DNA of 64,000 nucleotides from Owenia fusiformis (Eukaryota > Annelida > Polychaeta > Sabellida > Oweniidae). Every line of letters starts with the position of its first letter. The first letter of the stretch is position 1. This document shows positions 34,501 to 45,400 of this stretch, piece after piece. Below the pieces are notes generated by a model. It was not told where the DNA came from and made no database searches. It was given only the letters and a program-made list of their open reading frames with translations. The stretch is from positions 22,554,822 through 22,618,821 of the forward strand of contig CAIIXF020000008.1 of the NCBI GenBank assembly GCA_903813345.2. Direction: 5' to 3'. The position numbers and the translations under genes are program-made.

Positions 34501-37500
34501 ATTTTGTATGGTATAACGAAAGATATGAGTTAAAAAATAAATCGTGAAGTATTCTTAGTGTTTTTATGAAAAATAGCATGCTCCGTCACAGCGGACAAAT
34601 ATTTCGATACCAGCCTGTGATATATGCCCTCCAAATCAACCCTTAACACAACCAAGATAAGTGAAGACCTTGGCATAGCAAACTAAAATGAGCTTCAATT
34701 AAAATTTGGCATTGTTGAAAGAAATGAAATACAGTAGGTCTTGTTTCTGAGAAAAACACCTGATATTCACTGGTCTGATCAAGATATAAATAGAATTTCC
34801 TGTCTAGCTTTGTCTATAGGGATTTTTTTAGCAGACTGTATTTACTATTTGGCCCTATCAAGATCTCACTTTTGCCCTTGATATATTTGCTTACTGACAG
34901 GGCTTTATCATAAATGTAAAGACAATATATTACCCCTGCATTCCTTCATTAAGATACATAGATATGACGGCCATATTTGAGTGGTGAAAGTGTTCGCTAT
35001 TTAGAATATAAATAGTTGCCAAAATAAACTCTATGAATAAATACTTGAAATAACTGTACTTGTAAAATAAAAGGGATGGATTTGGTTCTACTCGACTTTT
35101 GTTTAAACATCCATTGATAATTTACTCATGGAGTATTTAAAGATAATTTATTTTAGGTTAATTAATATTTGTATGTAAAAATTCTGAATTAATATTTCTA
35201 AAATGTCTGGCCTGGTACATGAACCCCTCTTTTTGTTTTTTGCATAACTGAGAGTTGATAAACACATGTTGTTGTTTTTCTCCATGCTTGGCTATATTTC
35301 ACATTTTAGTGCGCCATTTCCTACCAAGGAAGTAATTTTAGAAACCTAAGTCAAACAGTGTGTGAAAGCCTTTCATTTTCCAGACAGCTGAAAAGTTTTT
35401 GGTGTTATAACATAAGCTTATTATCGTTTTTCAATAAAAGATAACTTAGAAAATACTTAAATATTTATGAGTTAAGATGAAAATATATTAAATTTTGTTT
35501 TTATACAGGTTATATTGTATTATATGATAGTTTAGTACAATTAGATTATATGTGTTGCCCCCCATACATGAAACACATGGCTTGAGATAAGTTAGTGGGA
35601 GTTGATGTAGGCTTCAGTGTTCTATTCCCTTTAGGTCTCAATCTTGTCTAAAGTTAAAGAATGGAGTAACAGATTATTTTGATACTGATATAGGGGTTTT
35701 GCAAGGTAGTGTGCTTAGTACTTTCTTATTCAATCATTTCATCGATGATCTTACTTTACAATTACCAGCACACTGTGGTGTTATTTTAAACGGTAAAAGG
35801 TTAAATCATCTTCTATGGGCGGATGACCTCGTATTGATCTCAGAATCCAGTGACGGATTGCAGCTATTGCTTGACACACTTTTTTCTTTTTGTAAGACTA
35901 ACAGGTTAATTGTCAACACAATGAAAACTAAAGCACTTATCTTCAATTCTAAAAGATCATTCAAATTTGAATTTAATGACCAAACTATAGAATGTGTCAA
36001 AGAATACAAATATTTAGGTCTCATTCTCACCAAAAATAACAGTTTTGATCTGAACACTAAGTACCTTAAAGAACAATCAAAAAAGGCACTTTTTAAGATA
36101 AAGCAACAATATAAGAAGTTTAATGATGTACCACCGGATGTGGCTCTTCATCTGTTTAATGCGTTAGTTAGTCCTATTTTATGTTATGCATGTGAAATAT
36201 GGTATGATAAAAAGCAAATGAAAGCAATTGAGTCAATTCATTTGTCTTTTTTAAAGTCAACATTAGGTGTTAAATCACAAACTGCAAGCCCAGCTGTATA
36301 TGGTGACCTAGGGAGATACCCATTATCAATCAAAATTGAATCTTACATTATAAAATACTGGCTTAGATTTCAAAATTTTCCAGAGAGTAATGTATTAAAT
36401 CAAGCATACTTATATGATAGGGGTAATCAAGAGTTAGGGTTTAAAAGTTGGTCAAGCAAGGTTTATGATATACTCAGAAAATGTGATTTACTAGATTATT
36501 GGAATAATCAAAATCTGGATACTGAAAATCTGGTGAATATGGTTGAAAAGAAATTAAAAATATTGTTTGTAGAAAAATGGAAAAATGATTTGAACACTTA
36601 TCCTATATTGAGAACGTACAAATTATTTAAAAATGATTTTGGTAAAGAATTGTACTTGAAACTAGATAATAAAAAGTATAGATTGGCTACAAGTAGATTT
36701 AGAATGAGTTCTCATCAGTTAGCAATTGAGACTGGAAGACATACAAAGCCAAAACCAAAACCTTTAGAGGAAAGAGTATGTAATATTTGTAAAGATGTAG
36801 AGGATGAATGTCATTTCTTTTTAGCTTGTACAAAAAATGATGAGAATAGGCAAATATTATATACAAAAGCCTGTGAAATTTTACCTAACTTGGATTTACA
36901 AAGTGAAAATTTATTTGTCAATCTTATTTCTAGTAAAAATGTAACCTTGCAAAGACATATTGGCAAATTCATTTACCATTCATTTAAGAATTTAGCGTGG
37001 TCATAATGCATTGTGTGTGCACCACACTATTATTGTTACCTTATATATTTTTATATATTTTTTGTATTTTTAGTTTAGTTGGTGTTTTGTAGTTTAGATA
37101 TGTAGTCTACCATAGTTCTGACTAATGTAATCATGTTATGATACTATATGTCAATAAAAGTTATATATAGGGCAGGAGGGGTGCAGAATTGTAAACATTG
37201 ACTATATTTCTACTCTCCATGCTGTCTGTATCATTTAGATGTGTTTATTCATTATTACCATTGTTAGTGTCATTTAATCATAATTGCATGTTAACATTCA
37301 ATTTCAGACATTGGAAATTCATACTTTATGTCGTTTATCTTCGATATATTTCCAGGCCATGTCCGGGTTCCTATTGATTGTAACAAAAGATGGCAAGATG
37401 CTGTACATATCTGATAATGTAACCGAATATCTTGGACACTCTATGGTAGGTGGAATTAGTGTTATTATTTCTCAAAGGTCACATCTGAAATAAAATGACA

Positions 37501-40500
37501 CCTAAAATCTTTTCAAAAATAATGATACACAATTAACCATTATATGCCACCCTGTTCAAAATCTGTTTGTGCACCTTGTCAAAAGGTTGAAATATTAACA
37601 TAAATTCACCCAAAACATATGAAATCAGGATTCATCACCTTGTTGAGAGAAACCTGGGGAGGTTTCTGTGCTAGATTGTATTGTGAATATGAATGTGTTG
37701 TCATGATGTGTTGTGTAATATATCTGGATTTAATTAGTGCGAGACTGTGTTATTTTACATTGTATTTTTATTTGTGCTTATTAGCACTAATTTCCTGTCA
37801 TATTTCAACTTGGGTCATTCAACCCTGCACCAACTCAAAATACAAACTACACAGTACATGTATATGCATTTGTCATTGTGAATACAAACTACACAATACA
37901 TGTATATGCATTTGTCATTGTGAATACAAACTAAACAGTACATTTATATGCATTTCTCATTGTAAATACAAACTACACAATACATGTATATGCATTTCTC
38001 ATTGTGAATACAAACTACACAGTATATGCATTTCTCATCATGAGAAATCCCCGACATTGTTTTGAAGGCTTATTCTAGAGTTATAATTAATGAATCTATA
38101 TCTTACTAATTTTGAAAATATGGACACATTTTACTGTTGCGTATCAGAAAAATGTACAATATCAGTATGACATATACTTGTCAAAACAACAATTTTAAAT
38201 TCTTAATGAATGTTGATAAATGTCTCTTGGGCTAATATCACTTGAACGGCTGGCATTGATGTCAGAGAGAAAGCTCACTGTCTAAAATAGTAGATAATAA
38301 CTGATAATTGTTGATAGTTGCCATGGTGACCAACATGATAAGGCCTATTATTTAGTATAAGTTGACTCCTGAATTACAAACAAACATAGAATTCACATTT
38401 GCTCTTTCACATGACATATTTAGTTACCACAAGTCTGTATGGTGATATAACATACTTCATTCTATACATGTATATGATATACATGTTCACTCCAATGCAT
38501 AGCCACTAAAACTATCTAACATCAAGATAACACATCCACTTATATGCAGCCATAACAACTTGGCTATTAGCTTTTGTGCTGAAGACAAAAGACTGTAATA
38601 TACTAGTAAGTCATTGAACTTATTTTATATAATACCTCCTTTCTCTGTTATCTTATTTTTCTCCTAAAATAGGGTGGTTTTCATGTTACATGTAGCACTG
38701 TCATTAATGTTAAAAGTCAAACCTGTTTTATAAAATCTCCTAAGCATTAGTTGATTTTGTAAAGCAATGTCAAAGTTGACTTCTATGAATATAAACTAGT
38801 CTGCCTCTACAGGGTATCCATGTGTATTTACAATGATTTATGTTGATGTTTTTTTCCTTTTTCAACAGGAAACTGAATACTTGCACTATTGAAAAATTGT
38901 TGTTTTAAAGCCCTTTCAAATTAATGTCTGTTGAGTTGGCTTGGTACATTTAGCTCTCAAAACCCCCTGGTTAAAAATTTTCTCACCTTTTTATTATTAG
39001 GATTTTCATTTTGTGTCAACAATTTTAGAGTTTCATATTTCATATCCCCCTTAAGTATATTTCATATCCCCCTTAAATATTATCATGCATGAACTGTTCA
39101 TATTCAATCTCATCGTCATAAAAAGATAGAAAAATTCTCATTTTTTTCACATGTATTTTTAGGTTGATCTTTTGACGCAAGGAGACTCATTGTACGATAT
39201 CGTTGACAAGAGAGATCACTCAGCTGTGCAGGCACAGTTGTTAAACAATTCCTTTGAGAACAATGATGAACGCACATTCTTCTGCAGAATGAATGTTGCC
39301 AGAAGCTTCAGAAGGCACTCCACCTTTGGGGACCACAAGGTAAATAAGTATGCTTAATTCATATGGAACGTCACAATATAGCATTTGACTATATATATCT
39401 GTATACAATTTTCATTATTAAAACAGCTAATCAAGAGAATTTGATGTGAATTTTGTGATTAATAAACTAGTTGGAAGACATTACATTGTGGCCATCATGG
39501 GAATCCTATCTTCTAGGAAAATTCATTTGTACATGATTATTAATTTCAAGCCTACGCATTCATAAATATAGACCTACGCATCCATAAATTTCAAGGTCTT
39601 TTAGGGGTATCGCTTGCATGACATTCTGCATGTTAATAATTATCTATTTCTGCATTTTCAAACATATTTTCTGTATTATTCAAAGTCATTACAATAAACA
39701 TGAGCAGATGAGTAAATAATGAAACCACTTGTCATTATGTTTTCTATATATATAGCAGAATATTAATTGTCATATTAATTACAGTACATTGTTTGGCCTA
39801 TTCTGCAACTTACACTTTGTACTATATCTAGTAATTTGAATAAACTTTTATCTGATTTGCTTGTGTTTCTGTGAAATTTGTAGTGTGTGCCACATTATTT
39901 CTTGCATTGTTTACCCTTTTCAATCTAATTTTAGAGCATGATGGTTGCAATTTTCTTCCAGGGTATATTTTAAGTAAACACTTTTTTTGTAATTAGCATA
40001 AACATCATTTAACATTTCAATTGCCTGTATGAGATGAGAAAATACCTAGAAATAGATTGATATTTCAACTGTAGAAATGGATTGATATTTCAACTGTATA
40101 TGGATTAATAGATCTAACAATATAAATACATACATGTTTATAGCCTCAACCATTCAACCATTGAGTTTGTGAATGACAATTACAATAAACATTGAAGCCT
40201 GATGTTCAGTAATGTGCTAGTATATAACCAATTTCTTTCAAATGACATACAATTATTGTTAAATGGGATATACATTTTCATCATTCTCTCTTGGATTCCT
40301 TGGTATTTTTTGTTCATTTAATAAGACTTTTGAAGTTACGAATGTCCATGCTCTGGTCAGTGACAATACATATATATAGGGTTCTTATTATAAAATAAAA
40401 CGTTTAAAAAAGCAAATATTTTAGAGTGTTAGGAATGCTAGAGAAGGAGTGTTCCAAATTTCATGGAAAAAAGTAAAAATTAGGGACACTGTAATTTCGA

Positions 40501-43500
40501 ACTTCGCGACAAAATATCCTGTGGGGAACTACACTGTACCTATATATGTATAGCTAACTTGGTTTATTTGTTCAATTGCTATTTTACAAGGGATAAGGAC
40601 AACTTGAGCTTTTCAAGTAGCTTGCCAGACTTTTATAAGAGACACTATCTTTAGTATATTGTTGACTTGTTATGACCTTATATCTACTTCCCTTTGGGGG
40701 TTGTAAGACATTTCCTCCTGGATAACATTTCAACAGTCTTATATTAAAAGAAGCTTTACATTGAGACATGATTTTAGCCTGGCTGTTGAGAGAAAAGCAT
40801 AGATAAAGCACTAAAATTTAAGCATAGATATTGTAAATTTCATATTGTACAGTACTGTAATACTTGCTTAATACTTTAGTATCTGATTATTAACAACATA
40901 ATATCAAATATTTTAATCCCACTTTTAGTGTCAGATAGTCTAAAGCTTAAGCATAGACATATTTTTGGCACAGGTTTATTTTCTGTTCACATGTTAAGCC
41001 ATGTGCATGACAGCTTACTTGGCGATATATTCAAAGATGATGTCTGAACCAGACTTAAGGTGGCCATTGGCAACCAGCTCCTTTTAATTGTGATCCATTC
41101 CCCTGCAGCATTTGAGTTTTCCCAACTCTAATTGTCATTCTGATCTTTTCATAGGTGATGCATGTACGAGGTCACTTCATTCAACCAACAGTGCGTGACC
41201 ACTTTGGCAACCAGCCAGTCTTCATGGCACTGTGTTCACCGCTCATTACCCCTGAGGTGAAAGAAAGTGTCATCCAGAACAACACACTCATCTTCAGATC
41301 TATCCATAGCTTAGATATGAAATTCATAGAAGTTGCGCTAAAGTGAGTACATTTTTCAAAAATTAAAATCTTTATTAAAAAGCAAACAATGACCTAAAAA
41401 CTAAAAAACATGGCACAGTTGCTCGATAAAAGGAAATCATGGACTTATACTATCCATCCACTAAAGGAGACATATTAGATGTAGAATATATTATAAGGGA
41501 ATATGGCCAATGACATTCTCATATTACATTCGAAGTAACACTTAATCAAGTGTTACACCATTTAACAAAAGCTATTGTTAATTTATGATTGGGTACAGTT
41601 GATACTTGGTAATAGGAGTCACATTTCATTATTTTTTGTTTAGTATAGTTGTATAACTCTGGTGAAATGAAATATTGAGATTTTATTTTAAGTCGTGAGA
41701 TTTGTGTAGCTAAATGAAATGAATGAGAGACTGAGTATCATCTTCAGCTAATTTATATCTGCTGTGAAAATGAAAAACAATTGACACACTGTCTTTATTA
41801 TTAAATGTACTTGTATTTTTGCAGTGGGGAGCACCATCTAGGCTATACTGATGAGGAGATGAAGAATAAATCTTGGTATGAGCTACTTCATCCTGAAGAT
41901 GTTGCTGATGCAAGAGAAAAGCACATTCAATGTAAGTCAAAGCCAGGAATACTGCATTATTATAAGTGTGGGGCAGACAAGGTGTATAGAATAAGATCTA
42001 TTAAAGATTATTGAAATACATACATACTGTTAGGGTAGTTAACATACAAACAACAGGCAAGTTATTTGATGATACAGCCAATTGTAATTGTGTTTCCTCA
42101 TGTATTATGTTTTATTATTATTATTATAGTGATCAAGTCATCTCACGAGATGGGCTGTATGTTAACAATCCGTCTACTGAGCAGAGACGGTGGTTTCATA
42201 TGGGCGAATGTTGTCATGCACATTAGACAGTCTTTCATATCAGACAATGGAGAGCCAGCTATTGTATGCATCAACCAAGTGATCAGGTGAGATTTTGCTA
42301 TTTGTTGGTATATACCCTTATATATATACCTTGCTAATACCCTACCTACCCTCTGACTAGCATCAACTAGTTTACAGGTAATGAGTTTGGTGTTCCAACC
42401 AATTAGAGAGCATTACAGGGCCAAGCTAAAATATTCTTATTGTACCTAAACAGAATTGTTGTTGCTTAGCAATGGCAAACTCAGGCTCTGCTTGACTCAG
42501 CAAATTCGGAGGTTGATCATTTCCATTTAAAGAGGGTGAAAAGGACAGTAGTTTTATACAGTTGTCCATTCAATTGCAATCATTTGATATGTGTTTAGAG
42601 TAACACCGTGTGGTTCTTCATTGTAATAAGATAACAAAATTAGTTTCGACTCACCCCATGAGGCATGAGTGACTCAGCATGAGACTATTAAAGCTCAGTA
42701 TTGCTCTTAATAGTTCAACATTAAAGTCTGTTATATGATTATTAAAGCAGATATCATGTGACCAACCTCAGCTAGGAATTAAACCTCAATTTAACAGGAC
42801 TGAGAACAACTGAGTGATATCAGCATGAAAATATGCCTGTATTGTATAGTATTAATATAATAAATGATAAATTTTCAGTGATAGCGAGGCTGCTCACTTC
42901 AAATTACAAAGCCAGACTTACTCCTCTCAGATAACACCTAGCCCAGAGCACCTGCCCCCCCAGAGCAGCCCAGTGCACCCTCAAGTGAACAACCCAGTGG
43001 TTTACGACCAGAGCCGTGTCTCACTTCAACTGACCGCCAAACAGGAGTGTCTGTCTGTACCGATGGTGGACTACATGCTTCAGGCTCCGCCCCCCTACCA
43101 GCAGGTTGCAGGTCCAAACCATCAAGGTATTGGTAGCTCTAGCAGTCACGAGTCTTTGTCAGATTGCAGCACTGGAGGGAGTCCAATTAGCCCAAATGTA
43201 GAGGCAGCGAAGGAACGATTGCTAACATCACTTAAACGTAAAGTTGATTTCGCTGATGGTTGCTCTGCAGCCAAGATTCCACGATTTTTCAATGAAAATA
43301 GTACAAATGATGGTGGCCATGGTGGATCTATGAATACATTCAACTTGCCTGTAACTTTCGATATCCTGAATAATACAGTTGGCTGTATGTATGATGTGTC
43401 TAATGTAACAGCGCCTTTGTCCCAGGTCCACAGCAAGCAACCCTACCTCAACAAGGCCATGCTAGTAGATATAGATGACTCTGTAGTACCACAAACCATG

Positions 43501-44538
43501 GGAACAGTTCTCCCAAGTCCCAGTGTCTATAGTCCCAGTGCACACAGTCCTAGATCCCCTGACCATGATTCAAAGACCAGTGTTGACTGCACCTCCCAGG
43601 TGAAAGTCCCATCCTCCATCCTCACCCCAGATCCCTCCCCAAACTACATGAACTCTTCTAAGTTCTTCAACCAGATTGATGTGGAAAGTCTGATGTCACA
43701 GATAAAGAAGGTGAAAACAGAGTCGAGCGTGGAATGCCTTGTGAAGCCTCCAGTGCAGCCTTCAACAGCTCAGGTGTGCATGTCCATGGTGAACAAGGTC
43801 AAGAAAGAATCAAAACCATTGCCAGTCTTGGACCCTGACATCATTGATACCTATTTTGATCTGGTGATCCCCGAGATTGAGCCAAATGTTGAAGTAAAAC
43901 AAGAGAGCCAGGAGACAACATCAGAATCAGCCAATGATGTGGTGGAGACAACAGTGCATAGTCCAGCATCTAGCTTTGCTGACAGTCTGATCGATCTTGC
44001 CACCAAGTCTCCACACCCTATGGACTCTCCCCTCCCTGCATCACCCAATAACAGCTTGGATGTTAGACTGGAAATGTGGGCTGAAGACTGCTGGATGGGG
44101 CTAGATGAGACACTTCCATTGGCTGGTACAATAGGAAGTGACAGCCATTTTGATGCACCAAGCTCCTCTCCAAGTTATGGTGAGCTCTCATTTCAATTCT
44201 TGTCTCTTATGTTTCCCTTATGTACATTAATATTCATTCATATATGTATCAAATTTTCATTATCTAATTGTTAATGATAATTTGCCAAATTGACGTGTGA
44301 AACCAGTATTAAGTTGTGGCTATTAGAATACTACCTTATCTGTTTAGTATAAAATCAATGGTGAAGAGGTACGATCAGGATACGATAAAACAATCATAAT
44401 ATGGTTGGGAATGAGTTCAATAAATCTATGTTCAAGTAGTGCTTAAAAGATTCAATTGTAAATAGCATTTTAATTCTACTTTTAGGTGGGGAAAACCATA
44501 ACGTTGTTCAGAGGTTGCCTACTGATTTAGACTTGTAA
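28577..44538 (+). CDS. NPAS4: NPAS4 / dysfusion bHLH-PAS transcription factor, complete
   Basis: Exons: 28577-28596, 29857-30023, 31103-31152, 37356-37445, 39163-39339, 41155-41342, 41825-41931, 42130-42286, 42879-44179, 44486-44538. All introns are GT-AG and phases agree. The frame is 769 codons plus TAA. Domains: bHLH about residues 8-62, PAS-A about 80-215, PAS-B about 222-318, then a long Ser/Pro-rich C-terminus. The start [20 protein letters not shown] matches the NPAS4/dysfusion opening, and [17 protein letters not shown] is closest to insect dysfusion. The family binds DNA as a heterodimer with ARNT/Tango: NPAS4 in neuronal activity responses, dysfusion in tracheal fusion and limb joints in flies. 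Introns hold one LINE, two palindromic transposons and two 42-bp minisatellites. A second promoter may add a longer N-terminus. Confidence 0.94.
28962..29795 (+). mobile_element. 834-bp long-inverted-repeat transposon, copy 1, in NPAS4 intron 1
   Basis: Nearly the whole element is an inverted repeat of two ~410-bp arms. It starts CACAGGCTGGTATCGAAATA, ends in the inverse, and is flanked by TCAAT on both sides (28957-28961 and 29796-29800). The motif GTCCGCTGTGACGGAGCA occurs at both ends and twice, inverted, at the centre. There is no transposase. Its right end is 61 bp before the NPAS4 bHLH exon. A second copy at 33788-34619 is in the opposite orientation. Confidence 0.85.
29857..30023 (+). 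CDS. NPAS4: NPAS4 exon 2, bHLH domain
   Basis: Encodes residues 7-62: basic region [20 protein letters not shown], then [19 protein letters not shown] (helix 1, loop, helix 2 start) and [17 protein letters not shown]. The Gly-Ala-Ser-Lys basic region, rather than the usual Glu-rich one, is the NPAS4/dysfusion hallmark. It starts in phase 2 and ends with one base (T) of Leu63. Confidence 0.93.
30024..31102 (+). other. NPAS4 intron 2
   Basis: Holds a perfect 42-bp tandem array (30409-30618, listed separately). Otherwise no feature was recognised. Confidence 0.6.
30409..30618 (+). repeat. Five identical 42-bp tandem repeats in NPAS4 intron 2
   Basis: Units begin at 30409, 30451, 30493, 30535 and 30577 (GTAATGTTCAATCTAGCTAA and on). 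I see no differences between the full units, so expansion or homogenisation is recent and copy number is likely polymorphic. Since 42 is divisible by three, both strands appear open, but neither frame is a gene. Confidence 0.95.
31103..31152 (+). CDS. NPAS4: NPAS4 exon 3, short linker exon
   Basis: Fifty nucleotides between TTAATTTCAG and GTAAGTAAG. With the split codon it gives [17 protein letters not shown] and returns the frame to phase 0 exactly as exon 4 requires. It links the bHLH to PAS-A. The sequence is poorly conserved in the family, so support comes from splice sites and phase. Confidence 0.75.
33788..34619 (-). mobile_element. 832-bp long-inverted-repeat transposon, copy 2, in NPAS4 intron 3
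   Basis: Same family as 28962-29795, inserted the other way round, flanked by ATATA (33783-33787 and 34620-34624). It has the same four GTCCGCTGTGACGGAGCA motifs. The arms of the two copies differ only by scattered substitutions. Confidence 0.85.
35633..37169 (+). mobile_element. 5'-truncated LINE (non-LTR retrotransposon) in NPAS4 intron 3
   Basis: The copy begins in the middle of the reverse transcriptase ([17 protein letters not shown]), has an open frame to 37006, then a ~160-bp 3' part ending in CAATAAAAGTTATATATA. Same orientation as NPAS4. Truncation at the 5' side is the normal outcome of target-primed insertion. Confidence 0.8.
35699..37006 (+). CDS. LINE reverse transcriptase, C-terminal half with zinc knuckle
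   Basis: An open frame of 435 codons, in frame from about 35633. [14 protein letters not shown] is RT motif 4, and [11 protein letters not shown] holds the catalytic Asp pair (residues 42-43) with Trp in place of the usual Tyr/Phe. The thumb follows ([10 protein letters not shown]). Cys361, Cys364, His372 and Cys377 form a C-x2-C-x7-H-x4-C knuckle. The family is most like CR1/L2/jockey-type LINEs. It is not translated as a host protein and the missing upstream part makes it inactive, but the uninterrupted frame indicates a young copy. Confidence 0.8.
   Translation: MQGSVLSTFLFNHFIDDLTLQLPAHCGVILNGKRLNHLLWADDLVLISESSDGLQLLLDTLFSFCKTNRLIVNTMKTKALIFNSKRSFKFEFNDQTIECVKEYKYLGLILTKNNSFDLNTKYLKEQSKKALFKIKQQYKKFNDVPPDVALHLFNALVSPILCYACEIWYDKKQMKAIESIHLSFLKSTLGVKSQTASPAVYGDLGRYPLSIKIESYIIKYWLRFQNFPESNVLNQAYLYDRGNQELGFKSWSSKVYDILRKCDLLDYWNNQNLDTENLVNMVEKKLKILFVEKWKNDLNTYPILRTYKLFKNDFGKELYLKLDNKKYRLATSRFRMSSHQLAIETGRHTKPKPKPLEERVCNICKDVEDECHFFLACTKNDENRQILYTKACEILPNLDLQSENLFVNLISSKNVTLQRHIGKFIYHSFKNLAWS
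37356..37445 (+). CDS. NPAS4: NPAS4 exon 4, start of PAS-A
   Basis: Thirty codons, residues 80-109: [20 protein letters not shown] then [10 protein letters not shown]. This matches GFLLVFTAEGKLLYLSE...LGHSM of vertebrate NPAS4. Acceptor ATTTCCAG and donor GTAGGTG are both phase 0. Confidence 0.92.
37838..38040 (+). repeat. 42-bp tandem repeats in NPAS4 intron 4
   Basis: Between four and five imperfect units of AATACAAACTACACAATACA plus TGTATATGCATTTGTCATTGTG. Same period as the array at 30409 but unrelated sequence. It creates an open frame ([14 protein letters not shown] repeats) that I do not regard as coding. Confidence 0.85.
39163..39339 (+). CDS. NPAS4: NPAS4 exon 5, PAS-A core
   Basis: Fifty-nine codons, residues 110-168: [20 protein letters not shown] ... 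[23 protein letters not shown]-x-YDI-x-D is the conserved NPAS4/HIF-type PAS-A element, and FRCRFNTSKSLRR in vertebrates corresponds to [13 protein letters not shown]. Confidence 0.93.
41155..41342 (+). CDS. NPAS4: NPAS4 exon 6, end of PAS-A and start of PAS-B
   Basis: Residues 169-230. [11 protein letters not shown] matches the vertebrate 'GRFHAHPP' strand, and [12 protein letters not shown] matches 'GNPVFTAFCAPL'. [16 protein letters not shown] opens PAS-B. Ends in phase 2. Confidence 0.92.
41825..41931 (+). CDS. NPAS4: NPAS4 exon 7, PAS-B
   Basis: Residues 231-266: [20 protein letters not shown] then [15 protein letters not shown], the highly conserved L-G-Y/F...SWY-x-L-x-HPED element of class I bHLH-PAS proteins. 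Confidence 0.93.
42130..42286 (+). CDS. NPAS4: NPAS4 exon 8, PAS-B/PAC end
   Basis: Residues 267-319: [20 protein letters not shown] and [16 protein letters not shown]. The W in G-x-x-W closes PAS-B. Phase 1 in, phase 2 out. Confidence 0.92.
42879..44179 (+). CDS. NPAS4: NPAS4 exon 9, C-terminal regulatory region
   Basis: A single 434-codon exon, residues 319-752, rich in Ser, Pro and acidic residues and predicted to be largely disordered. It has Ser-Pro clusters ([18 protein letters not shown]) and three perfect SUMO-type motifs: VKTE at 597-600, VKKE at 626-629 and VKQE at 658-661. The stretch [19 protein letters not shown] is acidic-hydrophobic and resembles an activation domain. The donor at 44180 is in frame with the last exon. 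Confidence 0.9.
44486..44538 (+). CDS. NPAS4: NPAS4 exon 10, last 17 codons
   Basis: After acceptor TACTTTTAG the frame reads [17 protein letters not shown] and stop TAA. The short acidic-leucine tail LPTDLDL may be a contact motif. Phase fit with exon 9 is exact. Without this splice, exon 9 would run on to a stop at 44272-44274. Confidence 0.8.
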
Positions 44539-44691
44539 GATTGTCCTTACACTTGAGTAACAGATCTCGTATGGCATATTGCCATTAGGCATGGCTAGCC
44601 AATCACTGGCTGGACTGCGCCAAGATCGCATCCACAAGATGGAGTTGCTGGTTCGACTTCAATTGACAAACTGCTGCTGGATGGCAAAAAT

Positions 44692-44863
44692 CAACTGCTG
44701 GACAGTAAAAATTAACTGCTGGACAGTTATTCACTGCGGGACAGTTATCTTCTTAACTGCGGGGCAGTTATCTTCTTAACTGCGGGACAGTTATCTTCTT
44801 AACTGCTGGACAGTTATCTTCCTTACTGTGGGACATTTATTTTCCTAACTGCGGGACAGTTAT
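44692..44863 (+). repeat. Array of eight ~22-bp hairpin units in the NPAS4 3' UTR
   Basis: Units of the form AACTGCGGGACAGTT plus ATCTTCTT. In each, AACTG pairs with CAGTT around a 5-nt loop, and one variant unit (AACTGCGGGGCAGTT) extends the stem to 6 bp. The array begins 154 nt after the stop codon. Confidence 0.8.
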
Positions 44864-45390
44864 AACATCTTGTAAACAAATCACCATGGGAACAAGTATG
44901 TTATGAGATGTTTTTTGCCAAATGTCATTTTTGGGTTCATTGTACTAGTGAATGGGTCAGTTTGTATATAGTATATATACAAGTGTAACAATTGCTTGGG
45001 TGATAGCATGCTTTATAGTAATAATCGTATGACGTGTATATGTACCAACCATTTAGAAGCACTGGTTGCTCTAAGGTTGGTGTATTTCCTTTGATATATC
45101 TGCTGTTCAGTTCATTTTAGTCTACTGCACTTCTCTGTACCATACACTAGATGATATATAGGTATTGTGCTTGATGAACAGACTTTTCATATAGTATAAT
45201 ACAGTTGCTTTTATTAATGTTGCTTGTGATGAAGTATTGTTTTACCGTAAGCATCAAATGTATAAAATCAATATGTAAAGTGAAAATTCAATAATTCCAT
45301 CATTTATCAAAAATTGTTTTGACATTAGAATAGATATTAATGTTATGTATTTTTGCCTTTTAATTTGAATCCATATTTTTATTGCTTCCA

Positions 45391-45400
45391 AATAAATAAA
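45391..45400 (+). terminator. Candidate NPAS4 polyadenylation signals
   Basis: Two overlapping AATAAA hexamers (AATAAATAAA), 853 bp after the stop. Another AATAAA lies at 45791-45796. Which is used cannot be told from sequence. Confidence 0.35.

Noticed and set aside
37308-37355. Earlier acceptor for NPAS4 exon 4 at 37307
   Set aside because: It would also keep the frame (16 extra codons, [16 protein letters not shown]) but adds residues not seen in the family; the acceptor ATTTCCAG at 37355 fits PAS-A better. Minor alternative use cannot be excluded.
37619-38065. 148-codon frame rich in Cys and His
   Set aside because: Most of it is the intron 4 minisatellite; codon use and position between PAS-A exons make it non-coding.
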